Positions 50,307 through 61,516 of a DNA stretch of 64,000 nt are shown one piece after another. Positions within the stretch are counted from its first letter, which is position 1. The number at the start of each line of letters is the position of its first letter. The DNA comes from Vreelandella titanicae BH1 (GTDB taxonomy: Bacteria; Pseudomonadota; Gammaproteobacteria; Pseudomonadales; Halomonadaceae), in contig NZ_AOPO01000009.1 of the NCBI RefSeq assembly GCF_000336575.1, positions 124,001 through 188,000 on the forward strand. The letters run 5' to 3'. The position numbers and the translations under genes were made by a program. The notes under the pieces are model-generated. The model did no database searches. It saw only the letters and a list, made by a program, of their open reading frames with translations, and was not told the DNA's origin.

Positions 50307-51119
50307 ATGACAGATGCACCCTTTATAGAAATTGAAGAGCTTTACTTTTCGCGTGGTGATCACGAAATTTTCCGTGGTGTGAATATGACCATACCGCGGG
50401 GTAAAGTAACCGCGATCATGGGGCCAAGTGGTACCGGTAAAACCACGCTACTGAAGCTGATCGGCGGCCAGCTAACCCCGGAGAGTGGTCGAATACTCAT
50501 TGATGGGCAGGATGTTCATAAACTGTCCCGGAAGGCGCTATTCACGCTACGCAAGCGGATGGGAATGCTGTTTCAGAGTGGTGCGCTGTTTTCTGATTTG
50601 GATGTGTTTGAAAACGTTGCCTTTCCGCTGCGGGTGCATACGGATTTACCCGATACTATGGTGCGTGACCTGGTGTTGCTCAAGCTACAGGCGGTCGGCC
50701 TGCGTGGAGCGCGACACTTAACGCCTGCGGAGCTGTCCGGAGGGATGGCGCGCCGGGTCGCATTGGCTCGTGCGGTGGCGCTGGATCCAGAACTGATTTT
50801 GTATGATGAGCCGTTTGTTGGTCAGGATCCCATCTCTATGGGCGTGTTGGTGCAGCTAATCAAGCGCCTTAATCAAGCGCTGCAGCTAACCTCGGTGGTG
50901 GTCTCCCATGATATCAAGGAGACCTTGAGCATTGCGGACTATCTCTATCTGATCGCCGATGGCCAGGTGGTAGCCCATGGCACACCGCAAACCCTGGACA
51001 CAAATCAAGATCCCCGGGTTAGCCAGTTTATTCATGGCGAACCTGATGGGCCGGTACCATTTCACTACCCCGCTGAGGCGTTTTATCGCGATATTCTGGG
51101 CGGGGCTCCGGTTAAATAG
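50307..51119 (+). CDS. mlaF: Phospholipid-transport ABC ATPase MlaF
   Basis: ATPase of the MlaFEDB complex that maintains outer-membrane lipid asymmetry. The 270-residue product has Walker A GPSGTGKTT, Q-loop MLFQSGALFSDLDVFENVAFPL, signature LSGGMARRVALARA and Walker B LILYDEPFVGQDP. It is the first gene of mlaFEDCB-ibaG-murA. It could be confused with other ABC ATPases, but the following mlaE and mlaD settle it. Confidence 0.96.
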   Translation: MTDAPFIEIEELYFSRGDHEIFRGVNMTIPRGKVTAIMGPSGTGKTTLLKLIGGQLTPESGRILIDGQDVHKLSRKALFTLRKRMGMLFQSGALFSDLDVFENVAFPLRVHTDLPDTMVRDLVLLKLQAVGLRGARHLTPAELSGGMARRVALARAVALDPELILYDEPFVGQDPISMGVLVQLIKRLNQALQLTSVVVSHDIKETLSIADYLYLIADGQVVAHGTPQTLDTNQDPRVSQFIHGEPDGPVPFHYPAEAFYRDILGGAPVK

Positions 51120-51186
51120 AACCGCTAGAGTGGGTGACATAAGGCGCTTAAATGCACCAATGCAGGGTAAATAAAGGGCAGAGTTA

Positions 51187-51987
51187 ATGCAGTCAAAATT
51201 CTCTAATAGCGCCGCACGTGTTACACGGCTGGGGCGCCGAGGGTGCGACTTAATGGAAGCATTGGGTCGAGCTGGCGTGTTTCTATTCCAGTCGGTGGTC
51301 GGCGTGCCTTCCCGGGAAGGCTGGCGATTATGGTTGCACCAGATGCACTTTGTGGGCGTGCTTTCGTTAGCCATTGTATTGGTGTCGGGGCTGTTTATCG
51401 GCATGGTGCTGGCACTGCAGGGCTATACCATTTTGGTCGATTTCGGGGCTGAGCAGGCGCTGGGACAAATGGTGGCACTGTCGCTATTGAGGGAGTTAGC
51501 CCCAGTGGTGGCAGCACTACTGTTTGCTGGCCGGGCGGGATCTGCGCTCACCGCCGAGATCGGTTTAATGAAAGCGACAGAGCAGCTCACCAGCATGGAG
51601 ATGATCGGTGTTGACCCACTGCGCCGCGTGGTGGCGCCACGCCTATGGGCAGGCTTTGTGTCACTGCCTATTTTAACGGTTGGGTTTAGTGTCGTGGGCA
51701 TCTGGGGCGGCTACTTGGTGGGCGTGGAGTGGCTAGGCGTCTTCGAGGGCTCTTACTGGAGCAACATGCAGGCCAATGTAGCCTTTATCAGTGATATCGG
51801 TAACGGCATGATCAAAAGCGCCGTATTTGCTTTGGTGGTGACCTGGATCGCGGTATTTCAAGGTTATGATTTGGTGCCCACTTCTGAAGGCATTTCCCGC
51901 GCTACTACGCGCACGGTGGTGTATTCGTCGCTTGCAGTATTGGGGCTTGATTTTGTGTTGACCGCCATTATGTTTGGCGGCCTTTAA
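51187..51987 (+). CDS. mlaE: Phospholipid-transport permease MlaE
   Basis: Inner-membrane permease of the Mla system. The 266-residue product has about five to six membrane helices and the family stretches [20 protein letters not shown] followed by [40 protein letters not shown] and [19 protein letters not shown]. It starts 67 bases after mlaF. Upstream of mlaD it leaves a gap of only 16 bases. Confidence 0.96.
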   Translation: MQSKFSNSAARVTRLGRRGCDLMEALGRAGVFLFQSVVGVPSREGWRLWLHQMHFVGVLSLAIVLVSGLFIGMVLALQGYTILVDFGAEQALGQMVALSLLRELAPVVAALLFAGRAGSALTAEIGLMKATEQLTSMEMIGVDPLRRVVAPRLWAGFVSLPILTVGFSVVGIWGGYLVGVEWLGVFEGSYWSNMQANVAFISDIGNGMIKSAVFALVVTWIAVFQGYDLVPTSEGISRATTRTVVYSSLAVLGLDFVLTAIMFGGL

Positions 51988-52003
51988 TGGCTGGAGCAGT
52001 TTC

Positions 52004-52468
52004 ATGAAACGCAGTAAAACCATGGAGTTCGGTGTGGGCCTGTTTATGGTGGCGGGCATTCTGGGGCTGGTGTTCCTCGGCCTACGTGTGAGTGGACTGA
52101 CGCTCTCAGCGCCCACGCAGTCGTTTCAGTTAGAGGCCAACTTCGCCAATATTGGTAGTTTAAAACCCCGTGCCAGGGTCACCATGGCGGGTGTGACAGT
52201 GGGGCGGGTAGAAGCCATTGAGCTGGATACGCAGTGGTTCGATGCGCGGGTCGTTCTTAGCCTGGATAGCGAGCTTGAGGGTCAGCTCTCCAAAGACTCG
52301 ATTGCCTCGATCCTGACTGCAGGCTTATTAGGTGAGCAGTACATTGGTCTTAGCGTGGGCGGCGACCCTGAAATGCTTGAGGATGGCGATACGATTCGTG
52401 ACACCCAGTCGGCACTGGTGTTGGAAGAACTTATCCAGCAGTTTGTGTCCAATATGGCAACTAACTAG
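52004..52468 (+). CDS. mlaD: Phospholipid-transport substrate-binding protein MlaD
   Basis: MCE-domain protein anchored in the inner membrane; forms the hexameric ring above MlaE. The 154-residue product has one transmembrane helix (about residues 8-29) and one MCE domain (about 38-115) with LKPRARVTMAGVTVGRVEAI and LTAGLLGEQYIGLSVGGD. It is shorter at the C-terminus than Escherichia MlaD (183). Start ATG 52004 has GGAG upstream; the frame from 51974 lies partly in mlaE. Confidence 0.95.
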   Translation: MKRSKTMEFGVGLFMVAGILGLVFLGLRVSGLTLSAPTQSFQLEANFANIGSLKPRARVTMAGVTVGRVEAIELDTQWFDARVVLSLDSELEGQLSKDSIASILTAGLLGEQYIGLSVGGDPEMLEDGDTIRDTQSALVLEELIQQFVSNMATN

Positions 52469-52558
52469 TGTTTCAAACGGCAGGCACTAATCCAGTGTGA
52501 TAACGGGCCCAGTGCAATACCGGGTGGGGAGATGATGGTTATGAATGGAGTGAACTTG

Positions 52559-53200
52559 ATGATGGGTCGTTGGTTATTGGTGGTAATGATGATGGCGGCG
52601 TTAATGGTGCCACTGCAGTCACAGGCGCAGTCTCAGACACCAGAAGCAATGATTCGCGATAACGTTGAGTCACTGATGTCGGAACTCGAAGGTCGCAAGG
52701 ATTATTACGCCAATAATCTTAGCGAGCTTGAGGCGTTAGTGGATAGCAACCTCGAACAAGTGGCGGATTTCCGCTATATCGGGGCCAGCGTGATGGGGAA
52801 CTACTTCCGCAACGCTTCCCCGGAACAGCGCCGTCGTTTTGTCGATGTGTTTCGCCAAACGCTGATTGATACCTATACCCGCGGACTGGTGACGTTTGAT
52901 TATGATGAGCTGCGGGTGCTGAATGCCCAGCAGGCTCAGCGCTATGACGACCAGGCCAGCGTTGCCATGGAAGTGGTGGCCAATAACGGCAAGGTGTACC
53001 CCGTAAGCTATAGCCTGAGACTCTCCGACGGCGAATGGCGGGTGGTTAACGTGATCGTTAACGGTATTAATCTGGGTCTGACGTTCCGCAATCAATTTGA
53101 CCAAGCCATGCGCGATAACAATCGTGATTATGACGCGGTTATTGAGGGATGGTCACCTGAAGTGGGCGTTGAAGAGCTTGAGCAGGGAGGCGATGCGTGA
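52559..53200 (+). CDS. mlaC: Phospholipid-transport periplasmic carrier MlaC
   Basis: Soluble periplasmic lipid carrier between MlaA/OmpC and MlaFEDB. From ATG 52559 the 213-residue product has a signal peptide (about 1-24, ending SQA) and the Tol-Ttg2 family core with YIGASVMGNYFRNASPEQRR, FVDVFRQTLIDTYTRGL and GEWRVVNVIVNGINLGLTFR. Several in-frame ATGs occur (52532, 52541, 52559, 52562); the later pair follows TGGAGTG and gives the best signal peptide, so the longer versions are less likely. mlaB overlaps the stop as GTGA. Confidence 0.93.
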   Translation: MMGRWLLVVMMMAALMVPLQSQAQSQTPEAMIRDNVESLMSELEGRKDYYANNLSELEALVDSNLEQVADFRYIGASVMGNYFRNASPEQRRRFVDVFRQTLIDTYTRGLVTFDYDELRVLNAQQAQRYDDQASVAMEVVANNGKVYPVSYSLRLSDGEWRVVNVIVNGINLGLTFRNQFDQAMRDNNRDYDAVIEGWSPEVGVEELEQGGDA

Positions 53201-53535
53201 CAGTGCTGTTTTCACGCCCCAGTGTAACGGTTAGTGTAGAAAACACTACCTTGCTGGTGGAAGGTGATGTGGAGGTATCCTTGGCGGCCGATTTGGCCGC
53301 CTGTGGTGTTAAATGGCTCAAGCACACCGAGCTAACTTCGCTCAGCTTGGACTTTAGTCGCATTGAGAAGGCTAGCAGCGCTGCCATTAGCGTGCTGTTT
53401 GAATGGCTTCGAATTTGTCGGCAGCGCGGTATCCATATCCAAGCCATTCTTTTTTCAGCGCCGCTACGCCGACTTGCCTCCCTGGCTGAGTTGGATGCTT
53501 TGATTGATCAGCCTGCGGCTACTCTGGCCATTTAA
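53197..53535 (+). CDS. mlaB: STAS-domain protein MlaB
   Basis: Small cytoplasmic subunit that binds MlaF and is needed for its assembly and activity. The 112-residue product has a STAS/anti-sigma-antagonist-like fold: LLVEGDVEVSLAADLAACGV, SLSLDFSRIEKASSAAISVL (with the conserved Ser pair before the helix) and a C-terminal helix near LRRLASLAELDALI. The start is a GTG overlapping the mlaC stop. Sequence alone would be ambiguous, but its place right after mlaC settles it. Confidence 0.92.
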   Translation: MTVLFSRPSVTVSVENTTLLVEGDVEVSLAADLAACGVKWLKHTELTSLSLDFSRIEKASSAAISVLFEWLRICRQRGIHIQAILFSAPLRRLASLAELDALIDQPAATLAI

Positions 53536-53628
53536 CGCTCCGGCATCGCCAAGCGCACTGCTTTTCTTTATTATGTCGACCCAATTACGTTCATTAATAA
53601 CGATGACCCCAAAGGAGTTTTCTGCGCC

Positions 53629-55153
<1,525 letters not shown>

Positions 55154-55214
55154 ACCATTTCTACTGAGTCTCTGCTGCTAAGCCCCTGCATGCTAATAAC
55201 CACTGGGCAACACG

Positions 55215-55868
55215 ATGAGTAAGCAACTGATTTTAGCCCTCTCGAAGGGCCGTATTCTGGAAGAGACGCTGCCACTACTGGCCGATGCGGGTATTACACC
55301 TGCAGAGGATTTAAGCAAAAGTCGTAAGCTGCTATTTGATACCAACTTGCCCGACGTAAAACTGGTGATTATCCGTGCCACCGACGTGCCCACCTACGTT
55401 CAGCTAGGGGCAGCCGATGTCGGTATCGCAGGTAAAGATGTGCTGCTTGAGCACGGTGTCGAAGGGCTTTATGAGCCGTTGGATTTGGAAATTGCCCGCT
55501 GTAAGTTGATGACCGCGGGTGTGACCGGCCAGTTGCCAGCCCGTGCCCGGCGTCGGGTGGCAACGAAATTTGTTAACGTGGCGCGACGCTACTACGCCGA
55601 GCAGGGAATTCAGGCTGAGGTGATCAAACTTTATGGCGCTATGGAACTGGCGCCGTTAATGAATCTCGCCGATGAAATTGTCGATATCGTCGATACTGGC
55701 AATACCCTGCGGGCGAATGGTATGGAGCCGCGTGAGCTTATTGCCCATATCAGCACCCGGCTGGTGGTGAATAAGGCCGCCATGACCATGAAGCATGAGC
55801 GTATTAAGCCGTTACTAGAGCGCTTGGACAGTGCGGTCAAAAAGCGTCAGACCCAGCTTGCCGAATGA
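55215..55868 (+). CDS. hisG: ATP phosphoribosyltransferase catalytic subunit (short HisG)
   Basis: First enzyme of histidine synthesis. The 217-residue product is the short form lacking the C-terminal regulatory domain and so depends on HisZ, encoded at 11343. Visible parts are [36 protein letters not shown], the phosphoribosyl-binding [19 protein letters not shown], and SVKK-like end. It sits 61 bases after murA and 13 before hisD, as in Pseudomonas. Confidence 0.97.
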   Translation: MSKQLILALSKGRILEETLPLLADAGITPAEDLSKSRKLLFDTNLPDVKLVIIRATDVPTYVQLGAADVGIAGKDVLLEHGVEGLYEPLDLEIARCKLMTAGVTGQLPARARRRVATKFVNVARRYYAEQGIQAEVIKLYGAMELAPLMNLADEIVDIVDTGNTLRANGMEPRELIAHISTRLVVNKAAMTMKHERIKPLLERLDSAVKKRQTQLAE

Positions 55869-55881
55869 TGTGAGGTGACCC

Positions 55882-57210
55882 ATGAGTGAACCCATGAGCA
55901 AACAGACGACTGCAACGATTTCACGCCTATCGACAAGCGATGATGCCTTTAACCATCGACTTGATGCGCTGTTAGATTGGGAAGGGGTGTCTGACAAAGC
56001 GGTGCAGGCGCGGGTCGAAGAAATTCTTGCCAGTGTAAAGCAGCGCGGCGATGCTGCGGTAGTGGAAGCCACGAATCGTTTTGACCGACTTGCGGCTACC
56101 TCGATGGACGAATTGCAGTTAACGCCCGAGCAGTTGAAAAGAGCGTTTGATAACTTGCCTGCTGAGCAGCGCGAGGCGCTTTCCAGCGCCGCCGAGCGGA
56201 TTAAGTGCTACCACGAGCGTCAGAAGCCCAGCTCCTGGCAATACGAAGAAGCAGACGGCACGGTACTGGGGCAGAAAGTTGCCCCCCTGGATCGCGCCGG
56301 TATTTATGTTCCTGGCGGCAAAGCTGCCTATCCCTCGTCAGTGCTGATGAATGCGATTCCTGCCCATGTGGCCGGCGTGCGCGAAATCGTTATGGTCGTG
56401 CCTACGCCGGATGGCGTGCTCAATGAGTTGGTGCTGGCAGCGGCTCACTTGGCGGGAGTCGACTATGTGTTTACCATCGGCGGCGCTCAGGCCGTAGCCG
56501 CCCTTGCCTACGGCACTGAAAGTGTTCCTCGAGTCGATAAAATAGTTGGGCCGGGCAATATTTATGTGGCCACGGCGAAGCGTGCAGTATTTGGTCAGGT
56601 GGGAATTGATATGATTGCCGGGCCCTCGGAGATTATGGTGGTTTCCGATGGTCAGACTGATCCCGATTGGCTGGCAATGGATCTATTTTCTCAAGCCGAA
56701 CACGACGAAGATGCCCAGGCGATCTTGGTGAGCTGGGATGCCGGACACTTAGATGCTGTGGAGTCGGCAATTGAGCGGCTACTGCCGACCTTAGAGCGCA
56801 AAGAGATCGTGCGTGAGTCGCTGCGTAAGCGAGGAGCGTTAGTGCTCTGCCAGGACGCCCAAGAAGCGATTACGTTGATTAACCGGATTGCTCCTGAGCA
56901 CCTGGAGCTTTCGGTGGCTGCCCCCGAGACGTGGTTAGACGATATTCGTCATGCCGGGGCAATCTTTATGGGGCGTTACACCGCCGAGGCGCTGGGTGAT
57001 TACTGTGCCGGGCCAAATCACGTGCTGCCTACCTCTGGCACGGCGCGCTTCTCTTCACCGTTGGGGGTTTACGATTTCCAGAAGCGCTCTTCGATTATTC
57101 ACTGCTCCGCAGACGGTGCTTCTGAGCTGGGCAAAATCGCCTCGGTATTGGCGCGAGGTGAATCACTCACCGCCCACGCCCGCTCCGCGGAGTACCGGAT
57201 TCGCGATTGA
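55882..57210 (+). CDS. hisD: Histidinol dehydrogenase HisD
   Basis: Zinc enzyme that oxidises histidinol to histidine in two NAD-dependent steps. The 442-residue product has [66 protein letters not shown], the catalytic IAPEHLELS and zinc-binding [18 protein letters not shown] at 55871-55877 precedes ATG 55882; a second ATG at 55894 is possible. No hisC follows, although the related Pseudomonas locus has one here. Confidence 0.97.
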   Translation: MSEPMSKQTTATISRLSTSDDAFNHRLDALLDWEGVSDKAVQARVEEILASVKQRGDAAVVEATNRFDRLAATSMDELQLTPEQLKRAFDNLPAEQREALSSAAERIKCYHERQKPSSWQYEEADGTVLGQKVAPLDRAGIYVPGGKAAYPSSVLMNAIPAHVAGVREIVMVVPTPDGVLNELVLAAAHLAGVDYVFTIGGAQAVAALAYGTESVPRVDKIVGPGNIYVATAKRAVFGQVGIDMIAGPSEIMVVSDGQTDPDWLAMDLFSQAEHDEDAQAILVSWDAGHLDAVESAIERLLPTLERKEIVRESLRKRGALVLCQDAQEAITLINRIAPEHLELSVAAPETWLDDIRHAGAIFMGRYTAEALGDYCAGPNHVLPTSGTARFSSPLGVYDFQKRSSIIHCSADGASELGKIASVLARGESLTAHARSAEYRIRD

Positions 57211-57227
57211 TACTGCCAATGCGCTTT

Positions 57228-57247
57228 GCGCTACGCCAGCGCGTTTT
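57228..57247. terminator. Weak terminator-like hairpin between hisD and the DegS-like gene
   Basis: GCGCT (57228-57232) and AGCGC (57238-57242) pair around ACGCC and are followed by GTTTT. It lies between two convergent stops; the stem is short, so it is only a candidate. Confidence 0.35.
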
Positions 57248-57256
57248 GTAAACAGG

Positions 57257-58522
57257 CTACGAGTCGCGTGGGCCAGGAGTCTCTTCATTAATTGGGATGG
57301 TAGGGAGTGGGCGTTCGCCCACTTCGAGGGTCATCTCCAGGCGCTCGCCGCTACGGACGATGGTGAGTGGTAGCGAGGTGCCGGGTGCGATAGAGGCGAT
57401 TTCACTCATCGTGGTGCGGGCATCCAGAATAGGCTGGCCATTGACAGAGAGAAGCACATCGCCTGGCTCTAGCCCCGCTTCCGCGGCAGGCCCTCCGCTG
57501 ACGACGCCGGCGACGATCACACCTTGGGGTGTTTGCAATCCAAAGGAGGCCGCCAGTTCCCTGGATAGCGCCTGAGCTTCAATGCCCAGCCAGCCTCGAA
57601 TCACCCGCCCTTGAGTGACCAGCTCATCGAGAATGCTATGAGCAAGGTTGGCGGGAATTGCAAAGCCAATGCCCTGAGAGCCACCTGAGCGCGAGAAAAT
57701 AGCCGTATTAATGCCGACCATGGCGCCCTCAGGATTGACCAGCGCGCCACCTGAGTTACCCGGGTTGATAGCCGCATCTGTTTGAATAAAGTCTTCATAG
57801 GCGTTTAGCCCTAAATGATTGCGCCCCGTGGCACTAATAATACCCATGGTGACCGTCTGACCGACACCAAAAGGGTTGCCAATAGCGAGCGCTACGTCGC
57901 CTACCGCTACGTCGGCTGAGTCTGTGAGTTCAATGACTGGCAAATCGTCCAGGTTAATTCTTAGCACGGCTAAATCACTTTCAGGATCTGTGCCGATCAC
58001 CTCTGCCAGGGTTTCGCGTCCGTCGCGCAGAGCGACCTGGATTTCATCGGCGCCGTTGATGACGTGGTGATTGGTTAGTACGTAGCCGTCCTCACTGACT
58101 ATAACGCCAGAGCCCAAGCTTGAGAGCATGCGTTGATGGGTCGTCGCGTCATCTCCCTGGTTATCAAAAAATTGCTGAAAAAATGGATCTGACATCAGTG
58201 GGTGCTGGTCGCGCTCAACGATGCGCGATGAGTAGATATTTACTACCGCCGGCGCGGCTTGCTCCACTGCCTGAGCATAGCTGACGGGGCCTTTGTTCCG
58301 GGAAAGCGGCGCTGCCTGATGAATTTCAGGCGCAGGGCGACTAGGGTTGGGTTCTACCACTTCTGGTGTCGTCGAGATGACCGGCGCGGCGACTTGGGGG
58401 GCTTGAGGCGACGAGTCACGAAACGGGTTGGGTAACTGCTCGGGGAGTGCGAAGAGAATCACCACCGCGAGCAGTACGCCAGTGATAACAGGCCAGAGAT
58501 AAGGCAGCACGTAGCGTCGCAT
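57257..58522 (-). CDS. Membrane-anchored serine protease, DegS/AlgW type
   Basis: Trypsin-like HtrA protease facing the periplasm; DegS and AlgW make the first cut in the anti-sigma factor RseA/MucA during envelope stress. The 421-residue product has one N-terminal membrane helix (about residues 8-26), a Pro-rich linker, a protease domain with triad H153 (LTNHHVINGADEI), D183 (DPESDLAVL) and S257 (NPGNSGGALVNP), and a single PDZ domain (about 320-405, with GGPAAEAGLEPGDVLLSVNG). One PDZ plus an uncleaved anchor argues for DegS/AlgW rather than DegP/DegQ. The linker before the protease domain is unusually long (about 50 residues). Confidence 0.9.
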   Translation of the reverse strand: MRRYVLPYLWPVITGVLLAVVILFALPEQLPNPFRDSSPQAPQVAAPVISTTPEVVEPNPSRPAPEIHQAAPLSRNKGPVSYAQAVEQAAPAVVNIYSSRIVERDQHPLMSDPFFQQFFDNQGDDATTHQRMLSSLGSGVIVSEDGYVLTNHHVINGADEIQVALRDGRETLAEVIGTDPESDLAVLRINLDDLPVIELTDSADVAVGDVALAIGNPFGVGQTVTMGIISATGRNHLGLNAYEDFIQTDAAINPGNSGGALVNPEGAMVGINTAIFSRSGGSQGIGFAIPANLAHSILDELVTQGRVIRGWLGIEAQALSRELAASFGLQTPQGVIVAGVVSGGPAAEAGLEPGDVLLSVNGQPILDARTTMSEIASIAPGTSLPLTIVRSGERLEMTLEVGERPLPTIPINEETPGPRDS

Positions 58523-58650
58523 GCAATCAATTCCTTAACGGGTCAGTCTCGCTGTTCGCGATATAAAGCAGCGAGTTTTACAATGGTTTTATGGTAACAC
58601 TTTCTTAGCAGCTACCTCACGGGTGCGGTTAAATCAATAAAGGACTCAAT

Positions 58651-59412
58651 ATGATTCATCGTGATCAACTAGTAGCGGCTTGTGACCATCAGTTACGTGC
58701 GGCAGAGTTTAAAGATTTTACCATTAATGGCTTACAGGTGGCGGGCAGTGAGCACGTCAAGCGCATCATGACCGGTGTTACTGCCTGCCAAGCGCTGCTG
58801 GACGAAGCCGTTGCCTGGCAGGCAGATATGGTGCTGGTGCATCACGGTTACTTTTGGAAAAACGAGCCCGTGGCGATTACTGGTATGAAGCAGCGGCGGA
58901 TTAAAACCCTGCTTGATCATGACATTAGTCTGTTAGCGTATCATCTGCCTCTGGATGCGCATGCCGAGATGGGCAATAACGCGGAGTTAGCCCGTCACTT
59001 GGGGTGGAAAGTAGAGGGATGCATTGATGGCGCGCTGGGGGAGGGGCTTTTGTGGTCAGGACGATTACCGCAGCCACACTCAGTCAGTGAGCTGGCAGCG
59101 CAAATAGCGCAAACCTTACAGCGCAAGCCGTTGGTCATTGAAGCCCCGCAGGTGGGAAATATTGAGCGCATCGCCTGGTGTACCGGTGGTGCGCAGGACA
59201 TGATCACCGACGCCTATGAGTCGGGCGCACAGGTATTTGTATCGGGTGAGATATCCGAGCGAACCACTCACCTGGCGAGGGAGATGGGTATTCATTATAT
59301 CGCCGCCGGGCACCATGCCACTGAACGTTATGGAGTACAGGCGCTGGGCGAGTGGCTAAGCGATGAGTATGGCGTTGAGCACCGCTTTGTGGATATTGAT
59401 AATCCCGCTTAA
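58651..59412 (+). CDS. Nif3-like dinuclear metal centre protein (YbgI family)
   Basis: Conserved NIF3/YbgI hexameric protein, sometimes annotated as GTP cyclohydrolase 1 type 2; true function is unsettled. The 253-residue product has the metal-ligand segments MVLVHHGYFWKNEP (HH pair), LLAYHLPLDAHAEMGNN (His and Asp) and the C-terminal AAGHHATERYGVQAL. ATG 58651 follows AAAGGACT. A GCCCCGG/CCGGGGC inverted repeat (59423-59429, 59447-59453) lies just after the stop, before the convergent yhcB/zapG gene. Confidence 0.92.
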   Translation: MIHRDQLVAACDHQLRAAEFKDFTINGLQVAGSEHVKRIMTGVTACQALLDEAVAWQADMVLVHHGYFWKNEPVAITGMKQRRIKTLLDHDISLLAYHLPLDAHAEMGNNAELARHLGWKVEGCIDGALGEGLLWSGRLPQPHSVSELAAQIAQTLQRKPLVIEAPQVGNIERIAWCTGGAQDMITDAYESGAQVFVSGEISERTTHLAREMGIHYIAAGHHATERYGVQALGEWLSDEYGVEHRFVDIDNPA

Positions 59413-59466
59413 CGCATTAAATGCCCCGGATCACCGATAACAGAAGCCGGGGCTGATCAATCATTA

Positions 59467-59925
59467 TTAGTAGCGCGGCGGTTGGGGTGTTGCCGCCTCG
59501 TTGCTCTTCAAGCCAAAGTCTTCTGACAACGTGCCGCCCTTACCATCCGCGTAGTCACGTGGCGTCGCAGGGGTGCTGGCGTCTGCCGTCGTCTGCTGCT
59601 CGCGCGCTGGATCGATACCCGAGAGATCAAGGCTAGGCTGAATAGCAGCGTCGCGAATATCCCACTCCGCGGCGTCCTCTTTCAGTTGAAGCTCAAGCTG
59701 GTTGGCTTCATCGCGGATATTGCTTAGGCGTTGATAAATACCCGTTAAATGGCTGCCCACGCTGCTCTTCATCTCGGCAATCTGGTGCTCGCGTTCGAGT
59801 AGCTTTTGGCGCATGGAAGCCGCTTCACGCTGGCTTTTGCTGAAGAGGCGATAAGCAACCGCTCCAATGATCAGGCCGACGATAAAACCGATTATGGCAA
59901 ACGTTAATGGTGAGCTCGCGTCCAC
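59467..59925 (-). CDS. zapG: YhcB/ZapG-family envelope protein (DUF1043)
   Basis: Inner-membrane protein; the Escherichia homolog YhcB (ZapG) affects cell shape, division and envelope synthesis. From GTG 59925 the 152-residue product has one N-terminal membrane helix (about residues 7-27, LTFAIIGFIVGLIIGAVAYRL), then a coiled coil (about 30-85, with EREHQIAEMKSSVGSHLTGI) and a low-complexity tail. AGGGAG lies six bases upstream of this GTG, which is why I prefer it to the ATG at 59970. It is divergent from zapE; yhcB and zapE (yhcM) are also neighbours in Escherichia. Confidence 0.88.
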   Translation of the reverse strand: MDASSPLTFAIIGFIVGLIIGAVAYRLFSKSQREAASMRQKLLEREHQIAEMKSSVGSHLTGIYQRLSNIRDEANQLELQLKEDAAEWDIRDAAIQPSLDLSGIDPAREQQTTADASTPATPRDYADGKGGTLSEDFGLKSNEAATPQPPRY

Positions 59926-60135
59926 AGTGTTCTCCCTGGCGCCTTGAATATAATGATTTAGAGGCTGCATATGCTAGCAGCTTAAGAATCAAACAGGCTG
60001 CCATTATAGGCGTCACTCAGCCGGTTGGGTCAATCCGCTCATGCGCTTAGATGTCTCTACAGGTATAATCACAGCCTTCTCAAGGTTGTCAGTAATGTAC
60101 TGGCGGCTGCCTTACATGCTGTGGGAGGCGAGTGC

Positions 60136-61332
60136 ATGTCATCAATAACTGCGAGTAGGGCATCGTCAAAAACGCGCCCTGCATCGCCTATAGAGCGCTA
60201 TCGGGCGGACTTGGAGCGCGATGATTTTCAATATGATGCAGCGCAGGAGTTGGCCGTAAAGCATCTACAGCGGCTCTATGATGAGCTGGTCGCTGCGCCA
60301 ACAACCGTTCCCAAAGCTCTGGTGGCGAATAAAGGGCTCCATAAAGGGTTAAAAGCCAAGGTGGCGGGTTTCATGGGCAAGAAATCCTCATCGGCTGATG
60401 AGCCTGTCTTGCCCGATATCCAAGGGCTCTATTTTTGGGGTGGAGTAGGGCGGGGCAAAACCTACTTGGTTGATACCTTTTATGAAGCCTTGCCCTTTCC
60501 CGACAAAATGCGCACCCATTTTCACCGCTTTATGCAGCGCGTCCATAACGAGCTGACCCACTACAAAGGTGAAAAGAATCCACTGACCCTAATCGCGGGC
60601 AAGTTTGCTACCGAGGCGCGGGTTATTTGCTTTGATGAGTTTTTCGTCAAAGATATTACCGATGCGATGATTCTTGCCAACTTGCTAGAAGCGTTATTTG
60701 AGCGCGGAGTGGTATTGGTGGCGACCTCTAATATCGTACCTGATGATTTATATAAAGATGGCCTACAACGGGCGCGCTTTTTGCCAGCCATTGAGCTTGT
60801 GAATCGTCATTGTGAGGTGGTTAATGTCGATTCTGGGGTGGATTATCGACTGCGCGCATTGGAGCGTGCGGCCATCTTCTACTCGCCGCTGGATGAAGCG
60901 GCTGAGCGCGAACTGTCGCGCAGCTTTCGGGAAATAGCCGGGCACGAAGGCGAGTCACAGGCGTCGCTAGAGGTAAATCACCGTGTGTTGAAAACGCGTC
61001 GGCTGCATGATGATGTCGCCTGGTTTGAGTTTCTTGAGCTGTGTGACGGGCCGCGCAGTCAAAATGACTATATTGAACTGGCCAGGGAGTTTCATACAGT
61101 GCTGGTTTCCAATGTGAGGCGTATGAATGCCAAGCAGGATGATCAGGCACGCCGCTTCATCAATATGGTCGATGAGTTTTATGATCGTGGCGTCAAACTA
61201 CTGATGTCCGCGGAAGCGCCGATTGAAGAGCTGTATAGCGATGGCAAGCTAACGTTCGAGTTCCAGCGGACGTTGTCGCGTCTACAAGAGATGCAGTCCA
61301 AGGAGTACTTGGCGTTGGCGCATAAGCCTTAA
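60136..61332 (+). CDS. zapE: Cell division ATPase ZapE (AFG1 family)
   Basis: AAA-like ATPase that associates with the Z ring under stress in Escherichia. The 398-residue product has PIERYRADLERDDFQYDAAQ, Walker A in GLYFWGGVGRGKTYLVDTF, FHRFMQRVHNEL, Walker B RVICFDEFFVKDITDAMIL and VVLVATSNIVPDDLYKDGLQ. All of these mark the AFG1/ZapE family. GGGAGG (60123-60128) seven bases before ATG 60136 decides the start; the frame from 60025 is unused. Confidence 0.95.
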   Translation: MSSITASRASSKTRPASPIERYRADLERDDFQYDAAQELAVKHLQRLYDELVAAPTTVPKALVANKGLHKGLKAKVAGFMGKKSSSADEPVLPDIQGLYFWGGVGRGKTYLVDTFYEALPFPDKMRTHFHRFMQRVHNELTHYKGEKNPLTLIAGKFATEARVICFDEFFVKDITDAMILANLLEALFERGVVLVATSNIVPDDLYKDGLQRARFLPAIELVNRHCEVVNVDSGVDYRLRALERAAIFYSPLDEAAERELSRSFREIAGHEGESQASLEVNHRVLKTRRLHDDVAWFEFLELCDGPRSQNDYIELAREFHTVLVSNVRRMNAKQDDQARRFINMVDEFYDRGVKLLMSAEAPIEELYSDGKLTFEFQRTLSRLQEMQSKEYLALAHKP

Positions 61333-61375
61333 AGCCTGACGGTGTGTCGGCTCAGTAAAAAAGTCACGATACGGC

Positions 61376-61404
61376 TTAACTTGTCAGTAGCCTTACTGTA
61401 GAAT
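61376..61404 (+). promoter_or_regulatory. Probable rplM-rpsI promoter
   Basis: TTAACT (61376-61381) and TAGAAT (61399-61404) are 17 bases apart. The -10 is close to consensus and lies about 110 bases before the rplM ATG, leaving a structured leader. GCCGCCTCG after the -10 is GC-rich, as often seen in stringently controlled ribosomal promoters. Confidence 0.5.
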
Positions 61405-61419
61405 GCCGCCTCGCTGCAT

Positions 61420-61441
61420 GTTGCTGGGTTAAACCAGCAAC
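61420..61441 (+). promoter_or_regulatory. Hairpin in the rplM leader, possible L13 autoregulation site
   Basis: GTTGCTGG (61420-61427) pairs with CCAGCAAC (61434-61441) around GTTAAA. It lies about ten bases into the predicted transcript and 75 bases before rplM. Ribosomal protein operons are often controlled by their own product through such leaders; that this hairpin is the site is a guess. Confidence 0.35.
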
Positions 61442-61516
61442 CAAAAAGAATAGGGATGGTGCTTCGCCGTACAACGGTGTAAGTCACCCAATACATTTAA
61501 TCTGGTGATTTCATCC

